From assembly GCF_029958905.1 (NCBI RefSeq), contig NZ_CP124614.1:1550001-1614000 (forward strand): DNA of 64,000 nucleotides, in the 5' to 3' direction. The position numbers and the translations under genes were made by a program. Under the pieces are notes generated by a model. It searched no databases, was not told the origin of the DNA, and was given only the letters and a program-made list of their open reading frames with translations. This DNA comes from Vibrio sp. YMD68 (GTDB lineage: Bacteria; Pseudomonadota; Gammaproteobacteria; Enterobacterales; Vibrionaceae). Positions 18,196 through 26,931 of the stretch are shown here, piece by piece; positions within the stretch are counted from its first letter, which is position 1, and each line of letters begins with the position of its first letter.

Positions 18196-18377
18196 TATCA
18201 ATACGAGCTTGTATATTATTTTTATATGCGATTTTGTTCTATCTATTTCATCTTTAGCAGTGAGAAATTGCTAAGACACCTGATAGTCTTATTCACATAA
18301 GTTGTAGGGACTTAAGGAACGAAGTCTCATATTAATAAAAGCGATTCGACGAGACGGATCGAAGATCGGAGCACAGC

Positions 18378-19178
18378 ATGTCAGAAGTATCTCAACCGAG
18401 CCGACCATTACTAGAGCCTAACCCCATGATTACCCAGTCACATGATGTCGGTTTTGTTTCATTAGTAGGCGCAGGGCCTGGTGATCCAGACCTGTTAACA
18501 GTAAAAGGGCACCGCGCCATCGCTCAGGCTCAAGTTGTTGTGTATGACCGCTTGGTGTCGCCTGAAATACTCGCTATCGCCAAAGACGATGCGGAAATGA
18601 TCTATGTGGGTAAAAAAGTTGATTTTCATTATGTCCCTCAAGATCAAATTAATCAGATATTGGTTGATAAGGCGCGAGAAGGTAAGCACGTTGTTCGACT
18701 AAAGGGCGGTGATTCATTTATTTTTGGTCGAGGTGGCGAGGAACTTGAAAAGCTGGCTGACAATGATGTGCGATTCGAGGTCATTCCGGGTATTACTGCA
18801 GCAGCTGGCGCAACCGCCTATGCAGGTATTCCTTTAACCCACAGAGATCACGCTCAAAGCGTGCAATTTATTACGGGTCATATTCAAAAAGACGGTACAG
18901 AGATTCATTGGCCGTCACTTGCTCAAACCAATAATACCTTGGTGTTTTATATGGGCTTAAAACAGTGCCCTCATATTGCAAAGAATCTAATGGAACATGG
19001 ATTACAGACAGATACACCTTGCGCGATCATTGAGAATGGTACACGTAAAGAGCAGAAAGTACTGACTGGAACACTGGACGAGCTCGCTGAATTATCAAAG
19101 AACGCAAAGAGTCCGGCATTAATTGTCGTCGGTAGCGTGACTCAATTGCATGAAAAACTGCATTGGTTTCAACAATAG
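18378..19178 (+). CDS. cobA: Uroporphyrinogen-III C-methyltransferase
   Basis: 266 residues of the SUMT family. Uses S-adenosylmethionine to methylate uroporphyrinogen III at C2 and C7, giving precorrin-2 for siroheme, the cofactor of NirB. Motifs: VGAGPGDPDLLTVKG near residue 31, VVYDRLVSPEIL, VRLKGGDSFIFGRGGEE near 110, and VIPGITAAAGATAYAGIPLTHRD near 140. It is the stand-alone SUMT, not the CysG fusion. It lies after nirBDC, with its own promoter possible because a terminator separates it from nirC. Confidence 0.93.
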   Translation: MSEVSQPSRPLLEPNPMITQSHDVGFVSLVGAGPGDPDLLTVKGHRAIAQAQVVVYDRLVSPEILAIAKDDAEMIYVGKKVDFHYVPQDQINQILVDKAREGKHVVRLKGGDSFIFGRGGEELEKLADNDVRFEVIPGITAAAGATAYAGIPLTHRDHAQSVQFITGHIQKDGTEIHWPSLAQTNNTLVFYMGLKQCPHIAKNLMEHGLQTDTPCAIIENGTRKEQKVLTGTLDELAELSKNAKSPALIVVGSVTQLHEKLHWFQQ

Positions 19179-19193
19179 CTCATATACTGTCTT

Positions 19194-19240
19194 GAGTTGC
19201 AGTAAGTTGCAGTAAGTTGCAGTAAGTTGCAGTGAGTCGC
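19194..19240. repeat. 10-bp tandem repeat, about 4.5 copies
   Basis: AGTTGCAGTA repeats from just after the cobA stop, with the last copy diverged to AGTCGCAATG. The unit is exact in at least three copies. Confidence 0.85.
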
Positions 19241-19358
19241 AATGGCAGTCCGTTGTTTTTCAGATGTATCTAAGACTCAAACTTCTTAGGCCTTTAAGTC
19301 TCCGCACATTACGTGTTGGGGACTCACTCCCCACCTCAATTATGTCTTTAAAGAATGG

Positions 19359-19868
19359 TTATCGTGCTAGTTGCTTTAATGAACTAGGAACAATGAGTTT
19401 ATGGACAGGGGCAACAAAGAACATGTAGATCTTGCCAAAAACGTTATTGATGTGCACGACAGTCGTTGCATGGACAACGGCTTCATCACCATTTCCCCCA
19501 TTACCATTGGGATCTATTAAGAAGGAAATACGGACATCTAGGTGCTTGTCACAGTCTTCTAATACGACTTCATGTTCGCTGCTAGAAACCAATTTGAAAA
19601 TACCAATCATATCGCCAACTTTATAGTGCTCACTGGGAGTGCTATGGTCAAATTCATCCATACTTCCGAGATGCTTTAACCCCAATTTAGACACGATTTG
19701 ATTGCGTAAAGACATCAGTTTAGCCACCCAGGTTGGGGTGTTTTTGGCAACGGTTAGATACACTTCTAACGCTGTTTGCCCTTCATATTTAACTTTGGTT
19801 GAATGACTATCCCAAAAATAGGCAGTTTCCAAGGATTCACTAAGTATCGTGTTGCTGGGGTAATTCAT
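19359..19868 (-). CDS. DUF2867 family protein
   Basis: 169 residues. It resembles DUF2867 proteins (START/SRPBCC-like lipid-binding fold): ETAYFWDSHS near the start, TPTWVAKLMSLRNQIVSKLG near residue 50, and a C-terminal VHINNVFGKIYMFFVAPVHK that is the best conserved part of the family. No catalytic residues can be named. Start ATG 19868 has TAGGATGTCTTC upstream. It is followed by a second small gene on the same strand with a 26-base gap, but function of either is unknown. Confidence 0.8.
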   Translation of the reverse strand: MNYPSNTILSESLETAYFWDSHSTKVKYEGQTALEVYLTVAKNTPTWVAKLMSLRNQIVSKLGLKHLGSMDEFDHSTPSEHYKVGDMIGIFKLVSSSEHEVVLEDCDKHLDVRISFLIDPNGNGGNGDEAVVHATTVVHINNVFGKIYMFFVAPVHKLIVPSSLKQLAR

Positions 19869-19894
19869 GAAGACATCCTATTTAATGAGTGTTA

Positions 19895-20314
19895 TCAAGC
19901 CCCAAGCAAGGGGAGATGTTTGACTTTTTGATAAGTCAGCGCCAATTTTAGACAGTGTTTGATTTGAGCCTCAGGTAAAGAGTCCTCAATATATAATTCT
20001 TCGATCGCGATTACCATGGCTCTGTTGCCTTGAAATTGCAACACACCGTCATATAGCTCGCGAAACGTATCAACCAGTTTTGTTTGGCAATGGAAATACA
20101 TATAACAATGGTGAGGCGTTTTCAACTTCCAGTCTAGGCGAATCGGGCTACCTGATTTGACGCTATAGCTGAGTTCATTCCATTTTAATGTTTCTTCAAC
20201 CGTACCTAAGTCTTCTTCTTTAGCGACTAGTAGGATGAGCTCTCTGAGGTGGCGAATGACAGGGGCTATATTGGCTGGGTAACTGTCCCACTTATCTTTG
20301 ACGTTTTTATCCAT
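19895..20314 (-). CDS. DUF1801 domain protein
   Basis: 139 residues. Pattern YPANIAPVIRHLRELILLVAKE, VEETLKWNELSYSVKSGSPIRLDWK and CYMYFHCQTKLVDTFRELY match DUF1801 (YdhG-like) proteins, a small alpha/beta fold of unknown function. ATG 20314 lies behind CGAGGTACT. It is upstream of, and probably transcribed with, the DUF2867 gene. Confidence 0.85.
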   Translation of the reverse strand: MDKNVKDKWDSYPANIAPVIRHLRELILLVAKEEDLGTVEETLKWNELSYSVKSGSPIRLDWKLKTPHHCYMYFHCQTKLVDTFRELYDGVLQFQGNRAMVIAIEELYIEDSLPEAQIKHCLKLALTYQKVKHLPLLGA

Positions 20315-20420
20315 AGTACCTCGTTAATTATGGTTACATGTTCATTACTGGTAGTTGTTCATTATTACGATATGTATGGGTAAACATAGTCGCATCGAAG
20401 TTCATACGAGTATAAAACTG

Positions 20421-20450
20421 AAAAAGCCAGCAGTGTATTGCTGGCTTTAT
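20421..20450. terminator. Terminator downstream of hpf
   Basis: Ten-base stem AAAGCCAGCA / TGCTGGCTTT with A tract on one side; on the minus strand it ends in TTTTTCAG, so it mainly serves hpf. Confidence 0.8.
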
Positions 20451-20473
20451 GGAAACAGGTGACTTATTTATGG

Positions 20474-20830
20474 TTAAACAAGCTTCATTTCTTGGATTAT
20501 ATCTGACGCGATTTCAGGTTTGGTACTGGTTGGTTTTTCGTGCAGATCCGCTTTCAATTGCCCTTTACGGTTACGCAGCCCAGTCTCGAGTTTTTTTAAG
20601 GTCGCAGAGATAGCAGGGTACATGACGTCGTTTGTGGATTTGGCTGAAATTCTTACACCCTCATAATTGGTGAAAATCTCGACTTCGTGCGTACCGTGCT
20701 CTTTAGTGATGATGATGTCACAGCTTATCAGGTGAGGAAAGTGAGCTGTTATCTTATCGAATTTACTTTCAATTTCTTTACGTGAGTCTTCATTAATGGA
20801 TACATGATGTGTTTGAACATTTACTTTCAT
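20474..20830 (-). CDS. hpf: Ribosome hibernation promoting factor
   Basis: 118 residues of the HPF/RaiA family, which bind the 30S decoding region in stationary phase and help form inactive 100S ribosomes. Features: MKVNVQTHHVSINEDSRKEI, TVEI-like HEVEIFTNYEGVRISAKS and YPAISATLKKLETGLRNRKGQL. It is the short form without the C-terminal dimerisation domain. ATG 20830 with GGAAAGG upstream is preferred to a TTG 18 bases earlier. In many vibrios hpf sits next to rpoN; here it stands alone, so it may be a second paralogue. Confidence 0.88.
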   Translation of the reverse strand: MKVNVQTHHVSINEDSRKEIESKFDKITAHFPHLISCDIIITKEHGTHEVEIFTNYEGVRISAKSTNDVMYPAISATLKKLETGLRNRKGQLKADLHEKPTSTKPEIASDIIQEMKLV

Positions 20831-21443
20831 ATATTTATACCTTTCCAATCACTATGTACTTTAAACCTAGCAAATTCTGAGCAGATAAGCCAAACGTATA
20901 TTGATACATGTGTGATGGGCTTCTGTGTTCTCAACTAATTTAGTAGGTAGACCTTGAATATGGATTCAATGAAAGGGGGTGTTAAAGATCAATAAAACCA
21001 GCGGTTTATTGTTTGTTTTAATATTGTCAGAAGTTACAACAACGGTTCTCCCTTGTTTGATTGGACGATGAATAATCTTTCAAATTTGTCGTAATTATAC
21101 ATATGATAATAATTGTCATTCGCATGATTGAGGGTATAATGCCTAATCGTTAGATGATTGTTTCGCTACAGCAAGCGCTGTATCCTTAGCCTTATCAATA
21201 ATGTGCTTTTTTACATGTATTTATAAACAGTCTAGGCTGGTTGATCTTTTTTGCGCTGGATGTTTTTAAGCTTCATAGAATCAGTGGCTTATGATTGTTT
21301 TTCACAACACATAGTCAGTTCTCCATAGTCAGCTACTTAGTAAGAAACAGATAGCCATTAAAGATGTGGGCGTAGTGAAAATAGTGGGCTTAGTGAAAAC
21401 GACAACGAAGAAACAACTCAGATGGAACAAAGTGAATTAGGTT
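20831..21443. other. Intergenic region upstream of the TonB2 operon
   Basis: About 610 bases without a clear gene. The Fur box at 21105-21123 is the main feature. A short degenerate repeat TAGTGAAAA appears twice near 21374-21399. The first part serves as the hpf promoter region. Confidence 0.6.
21105..21123. promoter_or_regulatory. Fur box upstream of the TonB2 operon
   Basis: GATAATAATTGTCATTCGC matches the 19-base Fur consensus GATAATGATAATCATTATC at 14 positions, with both GATAAT and TCATT halves intact. It lies 321 bases before the first operon gene. Iron repression of TonB systems by Fur is well established. Confidence 0.7.
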
Positions 21444-22313
21444 ATGAAATTTCTTAAAGTGTGTGCATGTACAGTGACATTACTGTTGTCATCCTCAGCC
21501 TTTGCGACAGGTTTGTCTGATGCAAAAGCCATTCAAAGCGAGACCCATCAACACTTGAGCGATAGCCAAACGCTCATTGATAAAAGTTACGCATCTTCAC
21601 AGGCTTTAAAAGCCGACATCGCAATCCTACAAAAAGAGTTCGAGAACCTCAGAGTGTATCGAAATCATCTATCTAGCATGGTCGACAATCAGCAGAAAGA
21701 AGCGGCCAGCCTTGAATCTCAAATTGAACAAATACAAGATACTCGACAAGGTATCATCCCGCTCATGTATCAAATGTTAGACGGCCTCAATCAGATCGTT
21801 GAAGAGGACATCCCGCTTCGCCAAAATGCGAGACTTGAGCGAGTGGCATCGCTGACGTCAATGATGAGCGAGTCCAATGTCAGCGACGCTGAAAAATATC
21901 GCCGGATTCTAGAGGCCTATCAAATTGAACTAGACTACGGCACAAAGCTTGGTGTTTATAACGATCAAATATCGATTTCCGATACGCAGCGTATAGAAGC
22001 TGAACTGCTTTATTTAGGTCGAATATCGCTCATGGCCAGAAATCGTTCCGGATCTGAATATTGGTCATGGAATCGAGCAACGAATAGCTGGCAGGCACTT
22101 GATACGTCCAACAACGCCCAATTTGATGACGCGTATCGAGTAGCGAACAATCAATCTCCGCCGAGTCTTTTATTATTGCCATTCACTTTTGATACTACTG
22201 GTTTTAAACATGTGGCGTTGAACCCGTTATCGGCTAACTATTCATCGACAACATATTCATCTGCAACATATGCACCGGCCGACAAACCACAAGCAGATGA
22301 GGTGGCCCAATGA
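21444..22313 (+). CDS. DUF3450 periplasmic protein of the TonB2 cluster
   Basis: 289 residues. A cleavable signal peptide (MKFLKVCACTVTLLLSSSAFA) precedes a coiled-coil region (about 45-110) and a compact C-terminal part with RISLMARNRSGSEYWSWN, both typical of DUF3450. In Vibrio cholerae the matching gene (VC1548) starts the TonB2 operon. It overlaps the next gene by 4 bases (ATGA). It probably helps the TtpC/ExbB2/ExbD2 complex in the periplasm; exact role is not known from sequence. Confidence 0.9.
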   Translation: MKFLKVCACTVTLLLSSSAFATGLSDAKAIQSETHQHLSDSQTLIDKSYASSQALKADIAILQKEFENLRVYRNHLSSMVDNQQKEAASLESQIEQIQDTRQGIIPLMYQMLDGLNQIVEEDIPLRQNARLERVASLTSMMSESNVSDAEKYRRILEAYQIELDYGTKLGVYNDQISISDTQRIEAELLYLGRISLMARNRSGSEYWSWNRATNSWQALDTSNNAQFDDAYRVANNQSPPSLLLLPFTFDTTGFKHVALNPLSANYSSTTYSSATYAPADKPQADEVAQ

Positions 22314-23707
22314 AAACGCTCGTTTTAACGATTTCACTCGCTCTAGGGCTGTCATTTGCCTTTATGTCAGCATCAGCAAAGGCTACACCACAATTGGTCG
22401 AGCAAGCGAAGGCTGATAACTTGAAGCAAAAGCGCGAAGAAGAAGCTCGTCAGCGTCAATTTATTCAAACAGAAGCGAAGTTGGTGGCGTCAAAAAAAGA
22501 TCTGGAAGCCAAGATAGCGGACATACAAAAGCTAACCGATGAGCTTGCGCAGACGTTTAGCCGCAATGAAGAGAGACTTTCTCGATTAGAAGAACAACTT
22601 CGTTTAGAAGCAGGAAGCTTAGGTGAATTATTTGGTGTCGTTCGCCAGGTAACAAAGCAAGTGGAACCGGAGGTTAATCACTCGGTGACGGCTATTGATG
22701 CTAACCAGCATTCGCCAGCGATCGATGCGATTATTGATGCACAAGCGTTACCATCAATGGCAGAGCTAAGAGGCTTGTGGCTAAGCATGGATGAACAAAT
22801 TCGTGCGAGCGCTCAACTTACCCGGGTCACAGTGCCTGTATTGACAATGGAAGGACAGGTGAATACAGAAGATGTGTTTAGAATGGGATCCTTTGCGCTT
22901 GTCGGTGAACAAGGGTATTTGAACTGGAACAGCGCCCGCCAGCATGCTTCCTATTATTCCAACCAACCCGAATCAATACCAAGCGTTTCGGCTCTTGAGA
23001 GCCTTATGCAGGAAAGTGTGGGGACTAAGAGTATTGAGAGTGATGTTAGCATCTGGTCGATAGATCCATCACGGGGTGTTATTTTGGCACAGAAAGAGTT
23101 AGAGCCATCACTGCGAGATCGTCTTGAAGCGGGTGGTGTGGTTGGCAAAATCATTCTAGGGCTTCTATTGATTGGTCTTGTGATAGCTCTTTATCGCGGA
23201 GTTATTCTAGCGAGCACACAGTACAAAATACGTAAGCAGCTGCGAAACCCAAATCAAATCAGTAACAACCCTTTAGGGCGGGTTCTTTCTGTGTATCAAA
23301 AAGACGGTAATCGGACAGTTGAAGCCCTAGAATTGCGTTTACTGGAGGCCGTTGTCGATGAGCAGACTCACCTCGAAAAGGGTCTTTCCACCTTAAAGTT
23401 ATTTGCTGCGTTGGCCCCGATGTTAGGTTTATTAGGCACGGTCACAGGGATGATTGAAACGTTCCAGGTCATTACACACTTTGGGAACAGTGATCCGAAA
23501 GTCATGGCGGGTGGGATCTCTATGGCACTTGTAACCACAGTTCTAGGACTTGTTGCGGCCATGCCCTTGTTACTTGCCCACAATATCTTGAGTACTCAAG
23601 CGGAAAATATCCGTAACATTCTGGAGAAACAAGGCATTGGACTTGTGGCTGAGCAGGCCGAACAAGATGGCGGTTGCGTGAACCTTGTGGCTAAGAGCGC
23701 AGCATGA
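22310..23707 (+). CDS. ttpC: TtpC, ExbB-like TonB2 accessory protein
   Basis: 465 residues. It has a signal peptide, a periplasmic coiled coil (residues about 25-105), a unique periplasmic domain, then three membrane helices of the MotA/TolQ/ExbB proton-channel fold with the diagnostic LAPMLGLLGTVTGMIETFQ near residue 367. TtpC is required for the TonB2 system of vibrios, acting with ExbB2 and ExbD2 to use the proton gradient for iron-siderophore uptake. ATGA overlaps link it to both neighbours. Confidence 0.93.
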   Translation: MKTLVLTISLALGLSFAFMSASAKATPQLVEQAKADNLKQKREEEARQRQFIQTEAKLVASKKDLEAKIADIQKLTDELAQTFSRNEERLSRLEEQLRLEAGSLGELFGVVRQVTKQVEPEVNHSVTAIDANQHSPAIDAIIDAQALPSMAELRGLWLSMDEQIRASAQLTRVTVPVLTMEGQVNTEDVFRMGSFALVGEQGYLNWNSARQHASYYSNQPESIPSVSALESLMQESVGTKSIESDVSIWSIDPSRGVILAQKELEPSLRDRLEAGGVVGKIILGLLLIGLVIALYRGVILASTQYKIRKQLRNPNQISNNPLGRVLSVYQKDGNRTVEALELRLLEAVVDEQTHLEKGLSTLKLFAALAPMLGLLGTVTGMIETFQVITHFGNSDPKVMAGGISMALVTTVLGLVAAMPLLLAHNILSTQAENIRNILEKQGIGLVAEQAEQDGGCVNLVAKSAA

Positions 23708-24240
23708 TGACCGGTCTGCTCGCGACGTTGGATCTTGATTCTATCTGGGACTTTATGAACCGAGGCGGGCAGGTCCTTTGGTGGCTTGCTGTGGTCGTAG
23801 TTCTGACCTGGTTATTTGTCGTTGAACGGTTCTATTTTTTGTTGTGGGTTTTTCCTAAAGAAAAACAGAAATGGATACAAGCTTGGCAACAGCGAAATGA
23901 TCACGCTTCCTGGTATGCATTGGCGATGCGTGATGGTTGGATCTCTCAAGCGAGAATATCGCTGTTTAAGTACATCAATTTTATTAAAGTACTGGTTGCG
24001 ATATGCCCAATGCTCGGTTTGTTAGGTACGGTCACGGGAATGATTTCGGTGTTTGATGTTATGGCGAATCAAGGGAGTAGCGACCCCAAACTGATGGCGT
24101 CCGGTATTTCTCTTGCGACCTTACCGACGATGGCAGGAATGGTCGCCGCTCTAGCTGGAGTATTCATACATTCCCGTTTAACAAAAAGAAGTCACTATGC
24201 GTTACTTAAATTGGAAAAGTCATTAAGGAGCTATCGATGA
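23704..24240 (+). CDS. exbB2: ExbB2 proton-channel subunit
   Basis: 178 residues, the short ExbB form: three membrane helices and the family block CPMLGLLGTVTGMISVFDVM near residue 100 and GISLATLPTMAGMVAALAGV near 138. It forms the inner-membrane motor with ExbD2. ATG 23704 overlaps the ttpC stop. The stop codon region is tandemly duplicated with the start region of exbD2 (24227-24254). Confidence 0.93.
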   Translation: MMTGLLATLDLDSIWDFMNRGGQVLWWLAVVVVLTWLFVVERFYFLLWVFPKEKQKWIQAWQQRNDHASWYALAMRDGWISQARISLFKYINFIKVLVAICPMLGLLGTVTGMISVFDVMANQGSSDPKLMASGISLATLPTMAGMVAALAGVFIHSRLTKRSHYALLKLEKSLRSYR

Positions 24241-24254
24241 GGATCTATCGATGA
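24227..24254. repeat. 14-bp tandem duplication at the exbB2-exbD2 junction
   Basis: GGAGCTATCGATGA and GGATCTATCGATGA are adjacent. Copy one holds the exbB2 stop (TGA 24238-24240); copy two holds the exbD2 start (ATG 24251). The likely ancestor was one copy with an overlapping ATGA. Confidence 0.85.
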
Positions 24255-24655
24255 GATTAGGCAGACGCCATGCAAAACAAGAAGATGCTCATATTGACAT
24301 GACATCGATGCTGGATATTGTTTTCATCATGTTAATTTTCTTTATCGTAACCAGTTCGTTTGTTCGAGAATCTGGTGTTGAAGTGAATCGCCCTCAAGCC
24401 TCCAGTGCGGTGAGCCAGAATAACGCGGGTGTGTTCATTGCGATTACATCAGCCAATGATATTTTCATCGACAAACGTCTTGTCGATATAGAACGTGTAC
24501 AAGCGACTTTAGAGCATCTTCTGATCGATAAGCCCGACGCGTCATTGGTTATCCAAGCTGACGAGAGAGCATACAATGGCACCGTTGTGAAAGTGATGGA
24601 TGCGGCTAAAGGGGCTGGAATTCAAAGCATCGCATTGGCAGCGGAGAAGCATTAA
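24251..24655 (+). CDS. exbD2: ExbD2 subunit
   Basis: 134 residues. One membrane helix near residues 20-40 with the essential Asp in TSMLDIVFIMLIFFIVTSSF, then a periplasmic domain ending QSIALAAE, as in ExbD/TolR. It converts proton flow into movement of TonB2. The ribosome-binding site GGA lies in the duplicated segment before ATG 24251. Confidence 0.93.
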   Translation: MRLGRRHAKQEDAHIDMTSMLDIVFIMLIFFIVTSSFVRESGVEVNRPQASSAVSQNNAGVFIAITSANDIFIDKRLVDIERVQATLEHLLIDKPDASLVIQADERAYNGTVVKVMDAAKGAGIQSIALAAEKH

Positions 24656-24710
24656 TGGATTACGTTAATGGATTACGGTAATGGATAGATGTTAATGGAG
24701 AAACGTTAAT
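24653..24710. repeat. 13/14-bp tandem repeats at the exbD2-tonB2 junction
   Basis: Units TAATGGATTACGT, TAATGGATTACGG, TAATGGATAGATGT and TAATGGAGAAACGT run head to tail from the exbD2 stop codon (24653) to the tonB2 start (24709). Each begins TAATG, so a stop/start overlap seems to have been multiplied, pushing the genes apart. Confidence 0.85.
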
Positions 24711-25353
24711 GTTACGTCTTATGATGGCGACCCCGATCGCGTTGGTCGCGACTGTTGGGCTATTCAGTTTTATGGCGTGGATGGTTGCCCCAAAACACAC
24801 ACCAGATACTAAGCAAGTCTCCCCATTACGTTTTGATATGATCATGGTGGAGAGTGAGTCAACCACAGAGCGAAGAAAGAGAACCGTACCGAAACCACCA
24901 GAACCTATAGAGCCGCCCCCTTCAACGGCTTCATCCAAAGCCATTCCGCAGGCGGCCGCGGTATCTTCATTCGAAGCAACCAGTCTCTCGATTGAGATGC
25001 CTTCTCTCGATTTGGCATCATCGGTTAAAGGCATTGAAATATCACTTCCTTCTCCCACGGCGGGAGAGTCAACTATGGATCAAAAGGCGATGCCGTTGCA
25101 TCGGGTTGAACCCAACTATCCATCAAGAGCATTGCGAAGAGGCGTGGAAGGGCACGTCATCATGAACTTTTCGATAGATGAATTAGGGAAACCCTTTGAT
25201 ATTGTCGTGGTCGAGGCTAAGCCTCCAAGGCAATTTGAACGAGAAGCGGTTCAGGCGCTCAAACGGTGGAAGTATCAACCGAAAGTAGTGAACCAGGCGA
25301 GTGTTATTCAGCATGGACAATCCGTCAAATTGGAATTTAGGCTTTCTCAGTGA
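24709..25353 (+). CDS. tonB2: TonB2 energy-transducing protein
   Basis: 214 residues. N-terminal membrane anchor (ATPIALVATVGLFSFMAWMV), a short Pro-rich segment (VPKPPEPIEPPPST) and a C-terminal TonB domain with RVEPNYPSRALRRGVEGHV and ALKRWKYQPKVV. It links the ExbB2/ExbD2 motor to outer-membrane receptors. The Pro-rich stretch is short relative to TonB1, as usual for TonB2. No receptor gene is next to it in this window. Confidence 0.93.
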   Translation: MLRLMMATPIALVATVGLFSFMAWMVAPKHTPDTKQVSPLRFDMIMVESESTTERRKRTVPKPPEPIEPPPSTASSKAIPQAAAVSSFEATSLSIEMPSLDLASSVKGIEISLPSPTAGESTMDQKAMPLHRVEPNYPSRALRRGVEGHVIMNFSIDELGKPFDIVVVEAKPPRQFEREAVQALKRWKYQPKVVNQASVIQHGQSVKLEFRLSQ

Positions 25354-25356
25354 TTT

Positions 25357-25420
25357 GTAAGATAGAAAAAGATGCGTAAGACAGGAAATGATGTGTAAGA
25401 CAGATAATGATGTTTAAGAC
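25357..25420. repeat. 19-bp tandem repeats at the tonB2-TPR junction
   Basis: Three units (25357-25375, 25376-25394, 25395-25413) based on GTAAGACAGATAATGATGT, followed by a partial TTAAGACG. The ATGATG of the third unit is the start of the TPR gene; the second unit has the same ATGATG out of use. Confidence 0.85.
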
Positions 25421-26615
25421 GAAGATATCCAGGCGAATAACCCAAGTACTGGTGCGCTTTTTGATACTGGTTGGACTGACAGCAATTCAGCCAGCTTCTG
25501 CCAATCAATTAAGTCAGCACACAGCACAGCGCATTCAGCAGGCGCATGCTGATTCCTTAGATGGGAAGCTTGATGAAGCTATTTCACGTTTGGAATCTAT
25601 CTCAACCTCACGAGAGTACGACCAAGCGTTCGTTGCGCGTATGTTGGGGGCTTTTTATTGGCAAAATGACCAGCCAGATAATGCGATTGATTCACTTAAA
25701 TTTTCTGTAGATAGTGGCGTGCTCAGTGCAGAGCAACACGTAAGTGGCGTTCGGATGCTGGCTGACTTGTATTTGTCTGAGGGGCAATACAAAAAAGCAA
25801 TCCATTACTACTATACTCTCGTGGAAGCAGAGCAGACGAACTCACCAGAACGAGCAGTTATTTGGCTTCGAATAAGCCAATCCTATTACCAGTTAGAGCG
25901 TTGGGAAAACGTGCTATCTTCTGTTGCAAATTATCAGCGAAGCGGTGGGATTCTCGACGTGCCAGCCCTTTCTCTTCGCTTAGGTGCACAATTGCAACGT
26001 GAGCGGTGGGATAACGCTTCTGAAACCTTAGAAAGATTAGTGGAAATAGACCCTAATAATCGTCGCTGGTGGCAGCAGTGGGTGAGTGTGGAACTGCGAA
26101 AAGAGCGGCCTGATAACGCGTTAACTATTCTAACACTGTCTAAACTACAGGGTATTGAACCAAATTCGCAACAGCTAACGCTACTTGCTCAACTTTACGC
26201 CAATCAAAACATGCCGGCTAAAGCGGCTGAAAGCCTTGCGCTTTTAGATGATGCTTTAACGAATGTGGATCACATTGTTAGGCAAGCACAGTTTTTACAG
26301 CAAGCGAAACACTGGGAAAAATCCGTTCGGTATTGGCAGTTAGCCGCAGAAATTCAAAATCAGTACCACTGGAATGCTGCGCAGTTGTTATTGAGCCAAC
26401 GAGAATTTCAGCGAGTATTAGATGAGCTGAGTCATATTCCAAACGCTGATCTAAGTACATCGATGCTGTCGGCAATGACTCAATCGGCCTATCAACTATC
26501 GGAATTTGATCTAGCATTGACGTTTGCTATTCAGGCCGAGAAGCAAGAGCCAACAAAAGAGCATCGTCAGTGGGTGAATTATCTTAACAATCGCATACAC
26601 CCAAAGTCCAATTAG
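25407..26615 (+). CDS. TPR-repeat protein of the TonB2 cluster
   Basis: 402 residues. A signal peptide or anchor (LVRFLILVGLTAIQPASA) is followed by tandem TPR-like helical hairpins (for example AFYWQNDQPDNAIDSLK, YLSEGQYKKAIHYYYTLV, LAQLYANQNMPAKAAESL). It matches the last gene of the Vibrio TonB2 operon (VC1543 position). It is likely periplasmic and a protein-interaction partner of the TonB2 machinery; its exact job is unknown. ATGATG at 25407 is ambiguous; either Met is possible. Confidence 0.85.
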   Translation: MMFKTKISRRITQVLVRFLILVGLTAIQPASANQLSQHTAQRIQQAHADSLDGKLDEAISRLESISTSREYDQAFVARMLGAFYWQNDQPDNAIDSLKFSVDSGVLSAEQHVSGVRMLADLYLSEGQYKKAIHYYYTLVEAEQTNSPERAVIWLRISQSYYQLERWENVLSSVANYQRSGGILDVPALSLRLGAQLQRERWDNASETLERLVEIDPNNRRWWQQWVSVELRKERPDNALTILTLSKLQGIEPNSQQLTLLAQLYANQNMPAKAAESLALLDDALTNVDHIVRQAQFLQQAKHWEKSVRYWQLAAEIQNQYHWNAAQLLLSQREFQRVLDELSHIPNADLSTSMLSAMTQSAYQLSEFDLALTFAIQAEKQEPTKEHRQWVNYLNNRIHPKSN

Positions 26616-26617
26616 AA

Positions 26618-26652
26618 AAACAAAGGCCTTCCCCAAGAAGAGGAAGGCCAGC
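26618..26652. terminator. Terminator after the TonB2 operon
   Basis: Stem GGCCTTCC / GGAAGGCC with a CCAAGAAGA loop. On the minus strand the stem is followed by TTTGTTTTTC, so it should end the small minus-strand gene best, and probably also stops the operon. Confidence 0.75.
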
Positions 26653-26706
26653 TTAAGTGTCGCTCCAGTCACCGCTGGATATCAATAATCGAAACTAGTA
26701 TGTCGG

Positions 26707-26931
26707 TCATTTCATGGCGTGACAGCTAAATTCCGCTCTCCATAGCAGCTCTTTAGATTCCCTCATCGTACTCAGAACTTCCTCACCTGATAGTTGAGGA
26801 TAGGCTTGCATTACTTTTACATCCCTGTCTGGTTCTAGCGATTGATACGCTCTAACATGGGTAAAAGTGGTATTTAAATTATTTGACAGCATGGATTTTG
26901 AAAGACAAATCCCAAAAACATCCTTTTTCAT
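26707..26931 (-). CDS. Small hypothetical protein (74 aa)
   Basis: A 74-residue frame starting MKKDVFGICLSKSML and ending FSCHAMK. ATG 26931 has a strong ribosome-binding site (GAGGAAAG, 6 bases upstream) and the frame is followed by a terminator on its own strand, which together support a real gene. No membrane segment or known domain is visible. It diverges from the CitA-type kinase gene, with an FNR/CRP-like box between. Confidence 0.55.
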   Translation of the reverse strand: MKKDVFGICLSKSMLSNNLNTTFTHVRAYQSLEPDRDVKVMQAYPQLSGEEVLSTMRESKELLWRAEFSCHAMK

